Origin: Clostridia bacterium
GTDB taxonomy: Bacteria > Bacillota > Clostridia > Christensenellales > Pumilibacteraceae
DNA: 41,713 bases
Assembly: GCA_017396125.1 (NCBI GenBank)
Contig: JAFQMX010000030.1
Coordinates: 1-41,713 of the forward strand
Direction of reading: 5' to 3'
Position numbers and translations under genes: made by a program. Shown here piece after piece: positions 23,401-31,637 of this stretch (position 1 is its first letter; each line of letters starts with the position of its first letter). The notes beneath the pieces were generated by a model. It saw only the letters and a program-made list of their open reading frames with translations. It had not been told where the DNA came from and searched no databases.

Positions 23401-25699
23401 CTTTACTACCTTCGAGCTTCCTGCAGGCCTTGAACGCATTGGACAGTTCGCAGCTGCAAACTGTGGCTCGCTTACTGAAGTTATTATTAACAAGGATTGT
23501 GCGCTCAAGAATTTTGATAGCGTAGTATTCTATCAGAGTGATAAGCTTACCACCTTCAGTGGTGAAAGCGCATACCTTACTACCGAGGACGGCGCAGTTG
23601 TTTCCAAAGTTGACAACGCTCTTATCCTCTTGCCTGCAGCAAAGAACGTAGTAACCTATACTTTGCCGGCTAGCGCAACCAAGATTGCTCCGTATGCGTT
23701 TGGTGCTAACCTCACGCTCAAGAGCGTAACTATCCACGAAAATATTGTGTCCATCGGTGAAGGTGCGTTCATGTACTGCCCAGGACTTGAAAATGTTGTC
23801 TTCGAGGGAGTAGCTAACCTTGAAGAAATCGGCGTTGCTGCTTTTGCAGATTGTGGCCGTCTCAAGAGCATTGACCTTAGCAGTGCAACCAATCTTGAAG
23901 TAATTTCAGAAGACACCTTTGCAGGTTGTGGTAGTCTTACCGAAATCAAATTGCCTAACACTATTCATACCATTGGCGCAGGTGCGTTTGCAATGACCGG
24001 TATCCAGAGCTTCGTAATTCCTGAGCTCGTTACCGAGATTGCTGACAATGTCTTTAGCTATGCAAGTGCTTTGAGCGAAGTGGTATTCCATGACGGTGTA
24101 ACCAAGATTGGAAATTACGCGTTTACTTATACTTCCCTCAATAAAATTACTGGAGATGGAGTAAATGGAATCACTTACGTTGGTGACTACGCATTTGCTT
24201 ACAACATGATTCTCGAAGAAGTAAGTCTTCCTAATGCTGTTGAGATTGGAAAATTTGCATTCCAGGCAACTAGCGGTAGTGCAGGATCTTACAGAACCTT
24301 GCTTACTAACGTAAATCTTCCTAAAGTAGAAGTAGTTAACGAAAAGGCATTTATTAACAACATCAACCTTGAAACCTTAAATCTCCCTGCAGCAGTTGAG
24401 ATCAAGGAAAGTGCGTTCGAAAACTGCTCCATTTCTTCTCTTACTCTCGGTAATGTAGAGAAGATTGGTAAGTCTGCATTTGCAAACAACAACTTTGCTA
24501 CTTTTGAAATCGCTGCAACTCTTACCGACATTCAGCCTCAGGCGTTCCGTAACGTTCCTGTAACTGCTTATACCGTAGCGGCAGATAATGAAAAGTACTT
24601 CGCAGAAAACGGTGTTGTTTATATGAACGCTGTTAATACCGACGAAGATGAAGTAACTACCGAAGGATATCAGCTCGTGCTTTATCCTATCGCTGCTGAA
24701 GCTACCGAGTACACCGTAAAAGAGAGAACTCTCCGTATCGAAGAATACTCCTTCTACGGCGCACAAAACTTGACCAAGATCACCTTGTCTGAAGCTTTGT
24801 GTAATATCGGTGCTAGAGCATTCTACGCAGCAAACAACCTCAAGTATTACAAGTTCCTCTCTCACGAGGCTCCTGTTCTTGAAACCGAAGCGGTAATCGT
24901 ACCTGAACAGTCTTGGGACGTTGGTGACGAGTCTTACTACTCCAACTTTGGTTTTGCATGGCAGAACTACGCTAACTTTGTTGGCTCGTTCTCTCCATCT
25001 GCTGATCCTGAAGAAGAGTATATGTACAATATGGTTGTAATGCAGAGTGAAGACGATCCAGCAGAAATGTATGATCCAAACACCAGAACTCACAGACAGC
25101 TTAACGGTACCATCAATGGTGGTGGACGCAACAAGTATGTTGACTTTGGTTTGACCATTGAATATCCTGCTAACGCTAGTGGATTTGACATCCTCGTTTA
25201 CACAGAATACTTCACCACCAAGGTTGCGGGAACCGAATTCTTGGAGGAAAAGACCAAGAACATCATCAGCAACATTGCAGCTATTAAGGATGCAGCACAG
25301 ATTACTCTTGCTGACCAGATTGCTGTATTGAATGCAAGAAAGGGCTACAATGCGTTGAGAGAAGGTCAGCAGGCTTACGTAACCAACATTGATAGATTGG
25401 TTGCGGCAGAAGCTAAGATCGCTGAGCTTAAGGCAAATGCTCATACTTGTGAGAGTCAGTGCCCTACTTGTGGCAAGTGTACCGATGCTACCTGTACCGA
25501 TTCCGCTTGCTCCGACAAGTGCCCTGGACATGACAACAAGGATGATGAAGATGACGACAAGAAATCTTCCGGCGGTTGCGGTTGCGGTACCGTAGGTGGA
25601 TCCGACAACGGAATCAACTCTATGATTGGCTTAATTGCAATCTTCGCAGTGCTCGCAGCAGCGTTCGTTATCAGAACTCGCAAGCAAAAGAGTCTGTAA
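20498..25699 (+). CDS. Continuation of the subtilase: Fn3, Ig-like, leucine-rich repeat and anchor domains
   Basis: Same reading frame as the protease; together they would make about 2,552 residues. Counting from 20498: the rest of the Fn3-like domain (about 1-80), further beta-sandwich regions, and Ig-like (BIg2) domains near 440-620, one containing GVSPGTAKITV. About 800 residues (650-1460) are BspA/LRR_5-type leucine-rich repeats with recurrent 'I-G-AF-C--L--I-LP' units. Then a helical module ends AEAKIAELKANA, followed by a Cys-rich stretch (CPTCGKC, near 1655), an Asp/Glu/Lys linker, GGCGCG, one membrane helix and a basic tail. Standing alone it lacks a start signal, so it is probably expressed only by suppression or in strains without the TAG. 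Confidence 0.88.
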   Translation: MLDDTSVAAQVVGDVGSLNSNMELTVPANSTVELKVTLTLSEAAKNYINTTFENGMYVEGYITLDAINAEGVTADDENYAVDLNVCYLAFYGDWADSPIFDYTIYEQEEDEADDSIKEDDKRWSNARAATFYAKMYENGNEYMFEAGRMLFYTAEEYEETVIQKDYCSLSDKEHAMCEIYVLSGFLRGCKTVDMEVYDDATGELMHKETFYNARKATALMGVGGVLLERDPSAWGCVNGGKYTINVVGYLDWDDGKSAGKSNTMSYTFYMDSQSPIIANSNLRVEEDSDENITKYLDLDVFENHYISACDFRIWDKETNEYQSIYTDGMRPISGGRNTTNRISFDLTNYWYLIEQNNYKVQFVVYDYAFNYAWYNMDLREIYRNAKNIQFGDFGVTSKFYKNEGGSVSTTDYKEVLTSIKDEVKTENGNALTINEINIIPNQLIELEKMLLLDPVDTWEDDLVWSCPQSCVKIDDETGEIFGVSPGTAKITVHSKLNSAVKATLTVNVLDERVISQYNIVVPTVNNRLGGLKVDEESEVYTHFAKALKADQTYTVTATLDPWYYEAEIGERYFIQWSSSNPTIASVTSNAKTDVAYVRANASTKDENGEYVSNLSGAVQITGRVMERTDNGDKTTPYSVSLFFVVKEEFVVEGGVLTEYNGSASKVVIPDNKDITTIGYGVFMNKTGITEVIVPEGVEKLDRAAFAYCRDLVKIKLPSTIEHIGDYAFAAKIENNEIKTNLIEVDTTAFAKPVYVGYAAFLYQIGLGVSNINEVADKVNPQAPVLYDCKLDLSMVRTVDDIAFAMTRCLTDIDLTTCSYVGVEAFLYCGDIVAAYSTGELEGYEKIDGFPEVKFSKYSAVGDNAFAYSGFETLELPMSRINTGAFVNNQFLRTLTFTGEDVYIEDSAFAICYNIEKLTFEGSVNNIGYMAFYQDVYGMAEYDIIPAEITIEFKSTCRSIDAYAFYGESFTTFELPAGLERIGQFAAANCGSLTEVIINKDCALKNFDSVVFYQSDKLTTFSGESAYLTTEDGAVVSKVDNALILLPAAKNVVTYTLPASATKIAPYAFGANLTLKSVTIHENIVSIGEGAFMYCPGLENVVFEGVANLEEIGVAAFADCGRLKSIDLSSATNLEVISEDTFAGCGSLTEIKLPNTIHTIGAGAFAMTGIQSFVIPELVTEIADNVFSYASALSEVVFHDGVTKIGNYAFTYTSLNKITGDGVNGITYVGDYAFAYNMILEEVSLPNAVEIGKFAFQATSGSAGSYRTLLTNVNLPKVEVVNEKAFINNINLETLNLPAAVEIKESAFENCSISSLTLGNVEKIGKSAFANNNFATFEIAATLTDIQPQAFRNVPVTAYTVAADNEKYFAENGVVYMNAVNTDEDEVTTEGYQLVLYPIAAEATEYTVKERTLRIEEYSFYGAQNLTKITLSEALCNIGARAFYAANNLKYYKFLSHEAPVLETEAVIVPEQSWDVGDESYYSNFGFAWQNYANFVGSFSPSADPEEEYMYNMVVMQSEDDPAEMYDPNTRTHRQLNGTINGGGRNKYVDFGLTIEYPANASGFDILVYTEYFTTKVAGTEFLEEKTKNIISNIAAIKDAAQITLADQIAVLNARKGYNALREGQQAYVTNIDRLVAAEAKIAELKANAHTCESQCPTCGKCTDATCTDSACSDKCPGHDNKDDEDDDKKSSGGCGCGTVGGSDNGINSMIGLIAIFAVLAAAFVIRTRKQKSL

Positions 25700-25794
25700 T
25701 TGCAAAATGAAAACTTACGGCGGAAAGCGTGTTGCTTGCATTGAGTGATACGCCTACTGCATAAGAGTTGTCGTGATGCACAAACAATAACTAG

Positions 25795-25845
25795 AAAAGC
25801 TTAAGGGGGTCTTTCTCCTCGGGTGAGAAGGACCTCTTTGCTTTT
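25795..25845 (+). terminator. Long hairpin terminator after the giant protease gene
   Basis: AAAAGC (25795-25800) pairs with GCTTTT (25840-25845), and within it GGGGTC-TTTCTC pairs with GAGAAGGACCTC around a 7-nt loop. The T-tract is short but the stem is long. Confidence 0.7.
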
Positions 25846-26242
25846 ATCGTTGGTATTGCGTGATGCAGGGGAGGATAGGGTGACCCGATATCCCACTCGG
25901 CATAAAGAAGTAAAATTTAAATTTTGCTTTTGGTAATCCAACCTTATTATATATAAACAGCTTATTTTGCGTTTTCTTCGCATAATATAAGGTAGAGTTT
26001 ATTGTGCGTGAAAGATATTTTGCAAACGGATAATTTTTGAGATTTTCCATAAAAAATTTTTTCACGTCCAAAAAACTCGCTTGTAAATTTTTTGCAAAAA
26101 ACTGTTTGTGACGGTGCAATTTTCACAAAATCTCAAAAAATCGAGCGAAAATCATCGAAAATTGCGCAAAATTTGACCCAAAAAACATCTTTTTTCATAC
26201 AATGAATTGTTGTGAGGGAATGGCGAAATTTTTGTTTTTCTA
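25846..26242. other. Intergenic region with one further hairpin, otherwise AT-rich
   Basis: No supportable gene. GGATA-GGGT (25873-25881) pairs with ACCC-TATCC (25883-25893, two-base bulge) to form a compact stem just after the terminator. The remaining 340 bp are AT-rich with A-tracts and no recognised RNA family. Confidence 0.5.
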
Positions 26243-26272
26243 TTGACAACTCACGATAGATTTTGTTATAAT
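26243..26272 (+). promoter_or_regulatory. Strong sigma-A promoter of the lipoprotein-opp region
   Basis: Perfect TTGACA (26243-26248), 18-bp spacer and perfect TATAAT (26267-26272). The leader is about 48 nt. No terminator is evident before oppA, so it may also drive the opp genes. Confidence 0.85.
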
Positions 26273-26326
26273 ATGTGTGGTCTAAGTACAAATAACTAAT
26301 TTTATAGTTACAATTAGAGGATAACA

Positions 26327-27586
26327 ATGAAAAAGAGAAAATTATTTTTATTGGCTTTTGTTTTGGTTATAGCCGCAGCATTGTTTGTAGGTTGTGCCGG
26401 ATTTGAGTCGCAAGTTGACCCTAACGTTCATACCTGCAAGGTTACTATTCATGCAAACGGCGGTACTATGAACGAAGTAGAGGTGAGAACTTTTTACGTA
26501 GAAGAAGGTTCCCCGTTGCCTGAACCTACCGTGTTCGGTAACGTTATTATCTACGAGCCGGTTCTTCTCAATCACACTATCGAGGGATTTTACAGAGTTA
26601 CTCTTGGCGAGAACAATGAAATTCTTTCGTGGGGCGAGAAGTGGGACTTCCAATGGGATCATGTTTCCGGAAACGTTGACCTCGCTGTTTTGTGGGTTAG
26701 AGATATGACTTTCGAGTTTGTTGGCGGAAAGCTTCTTGACGGAGGTGCGTTGCCGTCTGATTTTGCTTTTGTTAATCCAGAAGCAGATTTGACCGGCAGT
26801 GTTTCGGCTAACAACATTATCAAGGCTCCTACCCCAAGTAAGGCACCTAAGGCGACCGGTTATACCTTTATCGGTTACTTCAAGGATGCTGCTTGCACTC
26901 AGCCTATCCAGTTCCCTTATACTTTGACCGAGCAGGATATTGCAGATTATGATGCTGCTGCAGCAACTGATCCTAACTACAATATGCCTATTTACACTCA
27001 GTGGCTCAAGGGTGAATATACTTTGGTAAACGAGGCGAGCGATTTTACTAATATTGGTGCTAACTCCAATTACTACTTTATGGTAGACGAAATTAACATG
27101 ACCGGTCTCGACATTAGATTCCCTTCTACTTACAGAGGAACTATCGAAGGAAACGGCTGTGTAATCAAGAATCTTACCGTATCTGTAGAGCAGGCTAGAA
27201 ACACGCCTAACACCACTTTGATGTTTGCCACTCTTACGGGTGCAAAGATTAGGAACATTACCTTTGAAAATTTGGTTGCTGAGTACGTAATCGTACACAA
27301 GCCTGAGGATAACAATAACATCAACGTTGCTAACGTAACCTTCTTCTGTGAATCCAAGGATGCTAATACCGTTTTGGAAAACGTTAATATCAGCGCAACC
27401 TTGAAAGTTAGCCACAAGGAGAACAAGATTGTTATTACTGAAACCGGCTCGGAATACGTAGCAAACGACTACGAATGTGACGTAACCTTCTATTCGTTTG
27501 ATAGAGAAGATGCAAGCAAACTCGGAACTATCAAGACCGGCGACGCAGTTCAGGAAATCAGCTTTGTTTATCCTGCTGCAAACTAA
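26327..27586 (+). CDS. Surface lipoprotein with InlB-like and beta-helix-like repeats
   Basis: Function unknown. A type II signal peptide ends in LFVGC with the lipidated cysteine at residue 23. A segment CKVTIHANGGTMNEVEV (about 35-55) resembles the Listeria/Bacteroides InlB B-repeat, and a second such unit with GYTFIGYFKDAACTQP occurs near 180. The C-terminal half (about 225-390) has repeats like TIEGNGCVIKNLTV and KIRNITFENLVAEYV, typical of GLUG/right-handed beta-helix surface proteins. It should sit on the outer face of the cell membrane. It is between the protease and oppA and could bind protein or peptide substrate; this is inference. TAGAGGAT precedes the ATG. Confidence 0.8.
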   Translation: MKKRKLFLLAFVLVIAAALFVGCAGFESQVDPNVHTCKVTIHANGGTMNEVEVRTFYVEEGSPLPEPTVFGNVIIYEPVLLNHTIEGFYRVTLGENNEILSWGEKWDFQWDHVSGNVDLAVLWVRDMTFEFVGGKLLDGGALPSDFAFVNPEADLTGSVSANNIIKAPTPSKAPKATGYTFIGYFKDAACTQPIQFPYTLTEQDIADYDAAAATDPNYNMPIYTQWLKGEYTLVNEASDFTNIGANSNYYFMVDEINMTGLDIRFPSTYRGTIEGNGCVIKNLTVSVEQARNTPNTTLMFATLTGAKIRNITFENLVAEYVIVHKPEDNNNINVANVTFFCESKDANTVLENVNISATLKVSHKENKIVITETGSEYVANDYECDVTFYSFDREDASKLGTIKTGDAVQEISFVYPAAN

Positions 27587-27677
27587 GTAATTTTTGCAAC
27601 TTGTCCGTGCATGTTGCGGGACGAGATTGTATTTTTTAGAAATTTTATAAAAAATCATTTAGGAGGAAAGTTTAACT

Positions 27678-30524
27678 ATGAAGAAGATAGCACGTTTCAT
27701 TTGCATGCTTCTTTCTCTTGCGATGGTAATCGGCACTCTTGCTGCATGTGGCGGTGGTGTCGATGACGGCCTCGACAACGAGAAAGACGTATTCACTATG
27801 ACTCTCGGAGAACCGGACAACGTATTCAGCCCATTCTTCTCTACTTCTGCTTATGACTCTGAAGTTTGGGGAACTACCCAGATTTCTATGCTCTCTACCA
27901 ACGCTTTGGGAAAACCATACTGCGGAGAAGACGAGCCTACTATGGCACTTAACTACAATCAGACCATTTACATCAAGGGTGAAGCTGTTCCGGAAGACCA
28001 GGTAGAAGCTAAGACTGCTGATTTGAGTGAAGCAGAAAAAGAAAACGGAGATTTGTACTACACCAAGTACGAGTTCCTCGTTAAGAATGGCGTAAAGGAT
28101 AGCACCGGCACTCCACTTACCATTAAGGACGTTCTCTTTAATATGTACGTATATCTCGATCCTATGTACACCGGTTCCAGCACTATGTACTCTACCGATA
28201 TCAAGGGTCTTGATGCATACAGAGCACAGGACGCAGAGATTTCTGACATTGAGGCTGATAACTTTGAAAAGACCTTTGTAAGACTTGCAACCGACCGTGA
28301 GCTCCACATTGGTTCTTACTTCAGCAACGACGAAGATATCCGTAATGCATACAGAGCAATCGTAGATACCGAAACCGAAAACGAAATTATCGACGACGCT
28401 ATTTACGCTAGAGAATTGTTCTGGCAGGAGCTTCTTGATGACTGGGCAACCGCTACTTCCGTAGTTTCTGATAAAAATGACTTTGACTTTACCGAGGACG
28501 AAGCTTGGAAATACTTCCTCGTTAGCTACGGTATCATTCCTGTAACCTACGAAACCGATGGTACTATCGCACTCTTCGAAGAAGGCGATCAGGAAGTTAT
28601 CAGCGGTGAATATCAGGCTGGACAGAAGAAGATCTTCGTTAATGACTGCCTTGATTGGTATCATGACAAAGAGAACCTTCTCAAAATCGTTTACAACGCT
28701 AAGCTCGGCGTTTTGCCTACTGACGAGCAAGGTAGCCCTGTAGCATCTGCAGGCGCTAAGCCAAACATTGACCTCGTTCTCGACAGAGATTTGAAGGTTA
28801 CTGGCAACAAGCTTTCTGACAGCGAGCTTAGAGAGGCTATCAAGAGCAACGAGATGGCACTTGTTAACAACTTGCCTGCAATCGTTTCTTACTATGCAAC
28901 CGCTGCTAAGATGGATACTTTCTGGGTTGCTGACGAGAAGGAAAAATACTTCGAAGAACACGCAGACGACGCTAATATTCCTAAGACCATTTCCGGTATT
29001 ACCGTAGATAAGTATACCGCAGGTCAGACCTTTTACGGCAAGGATAGTGATACCCAGATTACCGAAGATCAGTACGCAGTTGTAATCGAAATCAACGGCG
29101 TTGACCCTAAGGCAATTTGGAACTTTGCAGTTACCGTTGCTCCAATGCACTATTACTCCAACCCTGAAGCTTGCGGTATGGCATCTAAGTATGCAGGCCA
29201 GGGATACAAGTACTTTAACTATCCTGGTACCGAAGGCTACGACGCTACCAAAGAACCAAACATGGGATTTGATAACTTTAGCCAAGGATACCTTACCGAC
29301 GTTGTTCAATCCGTTAACAAGCTCCCTGTAGGTGCAGGTACTTACATGGCATCTAACAGCACCGGTGCTGAAACCGGCGTTAAGGCAACTGAGTTCTATA
29401 TCAACAACGTTGTTTACTACGTACGTAACCCTTATTTTGAGACCACCGGTAAAGAAATTAACAACGCAAAGATCAAGTACATTCAGTACAAGGTTATTGC
29501 TACTACCGCAATTCTTAACTCTTTGGAAAACGGTGAAGTTCACTACGGTATGCCAAACGCTAAGACTGAGATTATCGAGCAGGTTAACGCTAACAAGAAC
29601 CTTGCTTCCTTCCAGCCTAAGACCAACGGTTACGGTTATATCGGTATAAACGCAGGATTCATCAAAGATATCAACCTCCGTCGTGCAATTATGACGGCTA
29701 TGGATACTTCTTACATCAAGTCCTACTACGCAAATTCGTGCGAAATTATTACCCGTCCTATGTCCACCAACTCTTGGGCATATCCACATGGCGCTGCTGA
29801 TGCTTATCCATACAGTGATTACAGCGAAAAGGAATACAGCGCGGAAGTAAGAAGAGAAGATGCTATCACCAAGGTTCAGGCTTATCTCGACCAGGTAAGC
29901 ATGAGAATGGAGAAGTCCTCTAAGGACGGCAAGCTTCGTGTTTACGACGAAGATAAGGGTAAGTGGGTAAAGCTTAAGTATACCTTCACCATTGCTGGTG
30001 CAGAAACTGACCACCCTGCTTATTTGACCTTCTCTAACGCAGCAAGTATCCTTAATGAGCTTGGATTCGAAATTACCGTTCTTCCTGACGCAATGGCACT
30101 TTCTAAGCTTTCCGCTGGTAAGCTCGAAGTATGGGCAGCAGCGTGGGGCGCAGGTATTGACCCTGATATGTATCAGATTTACCACAAGGATTCCAAGGCA
30201 ACTTCCGTAAACAACTGGGGTTATAAATATCTCCTCGACAGCAACTCCAAGCACGTAACTGAAGAAAGAGATATTCTTGATGATCTCGCTATCGAAATCG
30301 AAAACGGACGTAGCTCCCTCGATCAGGATATCAGAGCAAGCTACTATGAAGTTGCTCTCGACTACGTAATGGATCTCGCAGTTGAGTATCCTACCTACCA
30401 GAGAAATGACCTCTGTGTAGTTAACAAGAAGGTTATTGATACTAACACCATCAACAACAACCCTACTCCATACGAAGGCGTTTTCTCCAGATTCTGGGAA
30501 GTAAGCTTTGTAACCAAAAAATAA
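27678..30524 (+). CDS. oppA: Oligopeptide ABC transporter substrate-binding lipoprotein, enlarged
   Basis: Family 5 extracellular solute-binding protein that captures peptides for the OppBCDF importer. The signal peptide ends LAAC with lipid-modified C24. FLVKNGVKDSTGTPLTIKDVLFNM (about 130-160) is the family 5 signature region. A normal C-terminal lobe includes INLRRAIMTAMD and ends near the stop. At 948 residues it is far longer than the usual 520-620. The excess lies mainly between about residues 185 and 465, acidic and without a recognised domain. TTAGGAGG precedes the ATG. It is 91 bp after the lipoprotein gene and before oppB, separated by a stem-loop. Confidence 0.9.
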   Translation: MKKIARFICMLLSLAMVIGTLAACGGGVDDGLDNEKDVFTMTLGEPDNVFSPFFSTSAYDSEVWGTTQISMLSTNALGKPYCGEDEPTMALNYNQTIYIKGEAVPEDQVEAKTADLSEAEKENGDLYYTKYEFLVKNGVKDSTGTPLTIKDVLFNMYVYLDPMYTGSSTMYSTDIKGLDAYRAQDAEISDIEADNFEKTFVRLATDRELHIGSYFSNDEDIRNAYRAIVDTETENEIIDDAIYARELFWQELLDDWATATSVVSDKNDFDFTEDEAWKYFLVSYGIIPVTYETDGTIALFEEGDQEVISGEYQAGQKKIFVNDCLDWYHDKENLLKIVYNAKLGVLPTDEQGSPVASAGAKPNIDLVLDRDLKVTGNKLSDSELREAIKSNEMALVNNLPAIVSYYATAAKMDTFWVADEKEKYFEEHADDANIPKTISGITVDKYTAGQTFYGKDSDTQITEDQYAVVIEINGVDPKAIWNFAVTVAPMHYYSNPEACGMASKYAGQGYKYFNYPGTEGYDATKEPNMGFDNFSQGYLTDVVQSVNKLPVGAGTYMASNSTGAETGVKATEFYINNVVYYVRNPYFETTGKEINNAKIKYIQYKVIATTAILNSLENGEVHYGMPNAKTEIIEQVNANKNLASFQPKTNGYGYIGINAGFIKDINLRRAIMTAMDTSYIKSYYANSCEIITRPMSTNSWAYPHGAADAYPYSDYSEKEYSAEVRREDAITKVQAYLDQVSMRMEKSSKDGKLRVYDEDKGKWVKLKYTFTIAGAETDHPAYLTFSNAASILNELGFEITVLPDAMALSKLSAGKLEVWAAAWGAGIDPDMYQIYHKDSKATSVNNWGYKYLLDSNSKHVTEERDILDDLAIEIENGRSSLDQDIRASYYEVALDYVMDLAVEYPTYQRNDLCVVNKKVIDTNTINNNPTPYEGVFSRFWEVSFVTKK

Positions 30525-30550
30525 TTTTAAACAAACAATTCCGCGTTTTA

Positions 30551-30578
30551 AAAGAGGGGTTAGCAATAACTCCTCTTT
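30551..30578 (+). promoter_or_regulatory. 12-bp stem-loop with GCAA tetraloop between oppA and oppB
   Basis: Arms 30551-30562 and 30567-30578 pair over 12 bp with one G-T wobble and a GNRA loop (GCAA). There is no T-tract, so it is not a standard terminator. It probably protects the 3' end of oppA mRNA, raising binding-protein levels above the permease, or acts as a partial terminator. Confidence 0.75.
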
Positions 30579-30629
30579 GGCGGGGATATCAAGACGTTCC
30601 TTGTGGACGTCGGTACAAACGGAGTCAAA

Positions 30630-31622
30630 ATGATTAATTATATTATCAAAAGATTGCTTTTGAGCATATTCATACTCTTCGCAGTATCAATACTTCTTTA
30701 TATATTGATTCGTCTTATACCGCAAAACTTCGTAGAGCAAAAATTTGCTTCGCAGATTGCGCAAGGCGTTATCAAGCAAGAAGATATTGACCGAATGCTT
30801 AAGTTGTATGGACTTGCCGACAGTATTCCTAAGGGATATATGAAATGGCTTTCTAACGTATTCCACGGCGATCTCGGTATGAGCTTTAACTTTGGTATGC
30901 CTGTTCAGGAAATTATTGCCAAAGATATGTGGATTTCGTTCGGATTCTCATTCGTTGCAACCATACTTCAGTTCATTATTGCAATACCGCTTGGTATTCA
31001 TTCTGCAACTCACCAGTACGGTGCATCCGACTATGCCGTTACCATCTTCACTATGATGGGTATCTCACTCCCTACCTTCTTCCTTGCATCCTTGCTTCTT
31101 AGCGTGTTCTCTAAGAGCTTGGGATGGTTCCCGTATCAGGGTCTCGTTTCCTCCAAGATTTTCGAGGATAGTTTCGCAGGAAAGGTAGATCAGTTCTTTG
31201 ATATGGCATGGCACTTGATTTTGCCGATAGTCACCCTCGTAATTTTGAGTATAGGCGGTTTGATGCGTCATACCCGTACCAATATGCTCGAGGTTCTCAA
31301 TGCGGACTATATACGTACGGCAAGAGCTAAGGGATGTAGCGAAAAGACCGTTATCTACAAGCACGCTTTCCGTAACACCATGATACCGGTAGTTACCATG
31401 CTTGCGGGTATTTTGCCTGGCTTGTTCTCTGGTGCGATGATTACCGAGGAAGTTTTTGCAATTCCTGGTATCGGTCGTAAGGCGTACAAGGCTACTACCG
31501 TAGGTGACATACCGTTTATTATGGCGTACAACATGTTCCTTTCGATATTGACGATTATAGGAACTTTGCTTTCTGACCTTGCATACGCGTTGGTTGACCC
31601 ACGTGTTAAGATTACTAAGTAA
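30630..31622 (+). CDS. oppB: Oligopeptide ABC transporter permease OppB
   Basis: First membrane subunit of the importer, with six predicted helices. The N-terminal MINYIIKRLLLSIFILFAVS is a typical OppB/DppB start. The EAA coupling loop reads DYIRTARAKGCSEKTVIYKHAFRN, and the C-terminal GRKAYKATTVGDIPFIMAYNMF is conserved. The start at 30630 is preferred over an upstream GTG at 30603, because GGAG lies 7 bp before it and the extra nine residues are not family-like. The length is 330 residues. It is 15 bp upstream of oppC. Confidence 0.94.
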   Translation: MINYIIKRLLLSIFILFAVSILLYILIRLIPQNFVEQKFASQIAQGVIKQEDIDRMLKLYGLADSIPKGYMKWLSNVFHGDLGMSFNFGMPVQEIIAKDMWISFGFSFVATILQFIIAIPLGIHSATHQYGASDYAVTIFTMMGISLPTFFLASLLLSVFSKSLGWFPYQGLVSSKIFEDSFAGKVDQFFDMAWHLILPIVTLVILSIGGLMRHTRTNMLEVLNADYIRTARAKGCSEKTVIYKHAFRNTMIPVVTMLAGILPGLFSGAMITEEVFAIPGIGRKAYKATTVGDIPFIMAYNMFLSILTIIGTLLSDLAYALVDPRVKITK

Positions 31623-31637
31623 TAGGAGGATAGAGAA

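Noticed and set aside
17993-23737. A 1,914-codon open frame on the minus strand opposite the protease gene
   Set aside because: It lies antisense to a clear protease with catalytic motifs. Its composition is rich in Cys, Val and Ser without domains, and it has no ribosome site. Codon bias avoiding TTA, CTA and TCA on the real strand keeps the antisense frame open. Similar shadows lie opposite nrdD, oppA and oppD.
25801-25983. 60-codon minus-strand open frame after the protease
   Set aside because: No ribosome site or recognisable family, and it overlaps the terminator hairpin and second stem.
30603-30629. GTG at 30603 as the oppB start
   Set aside because: ATG at 30630 has GGAG at good spacing and begins the canonical OppB N-terminus; the nine extra residues are not family-like.
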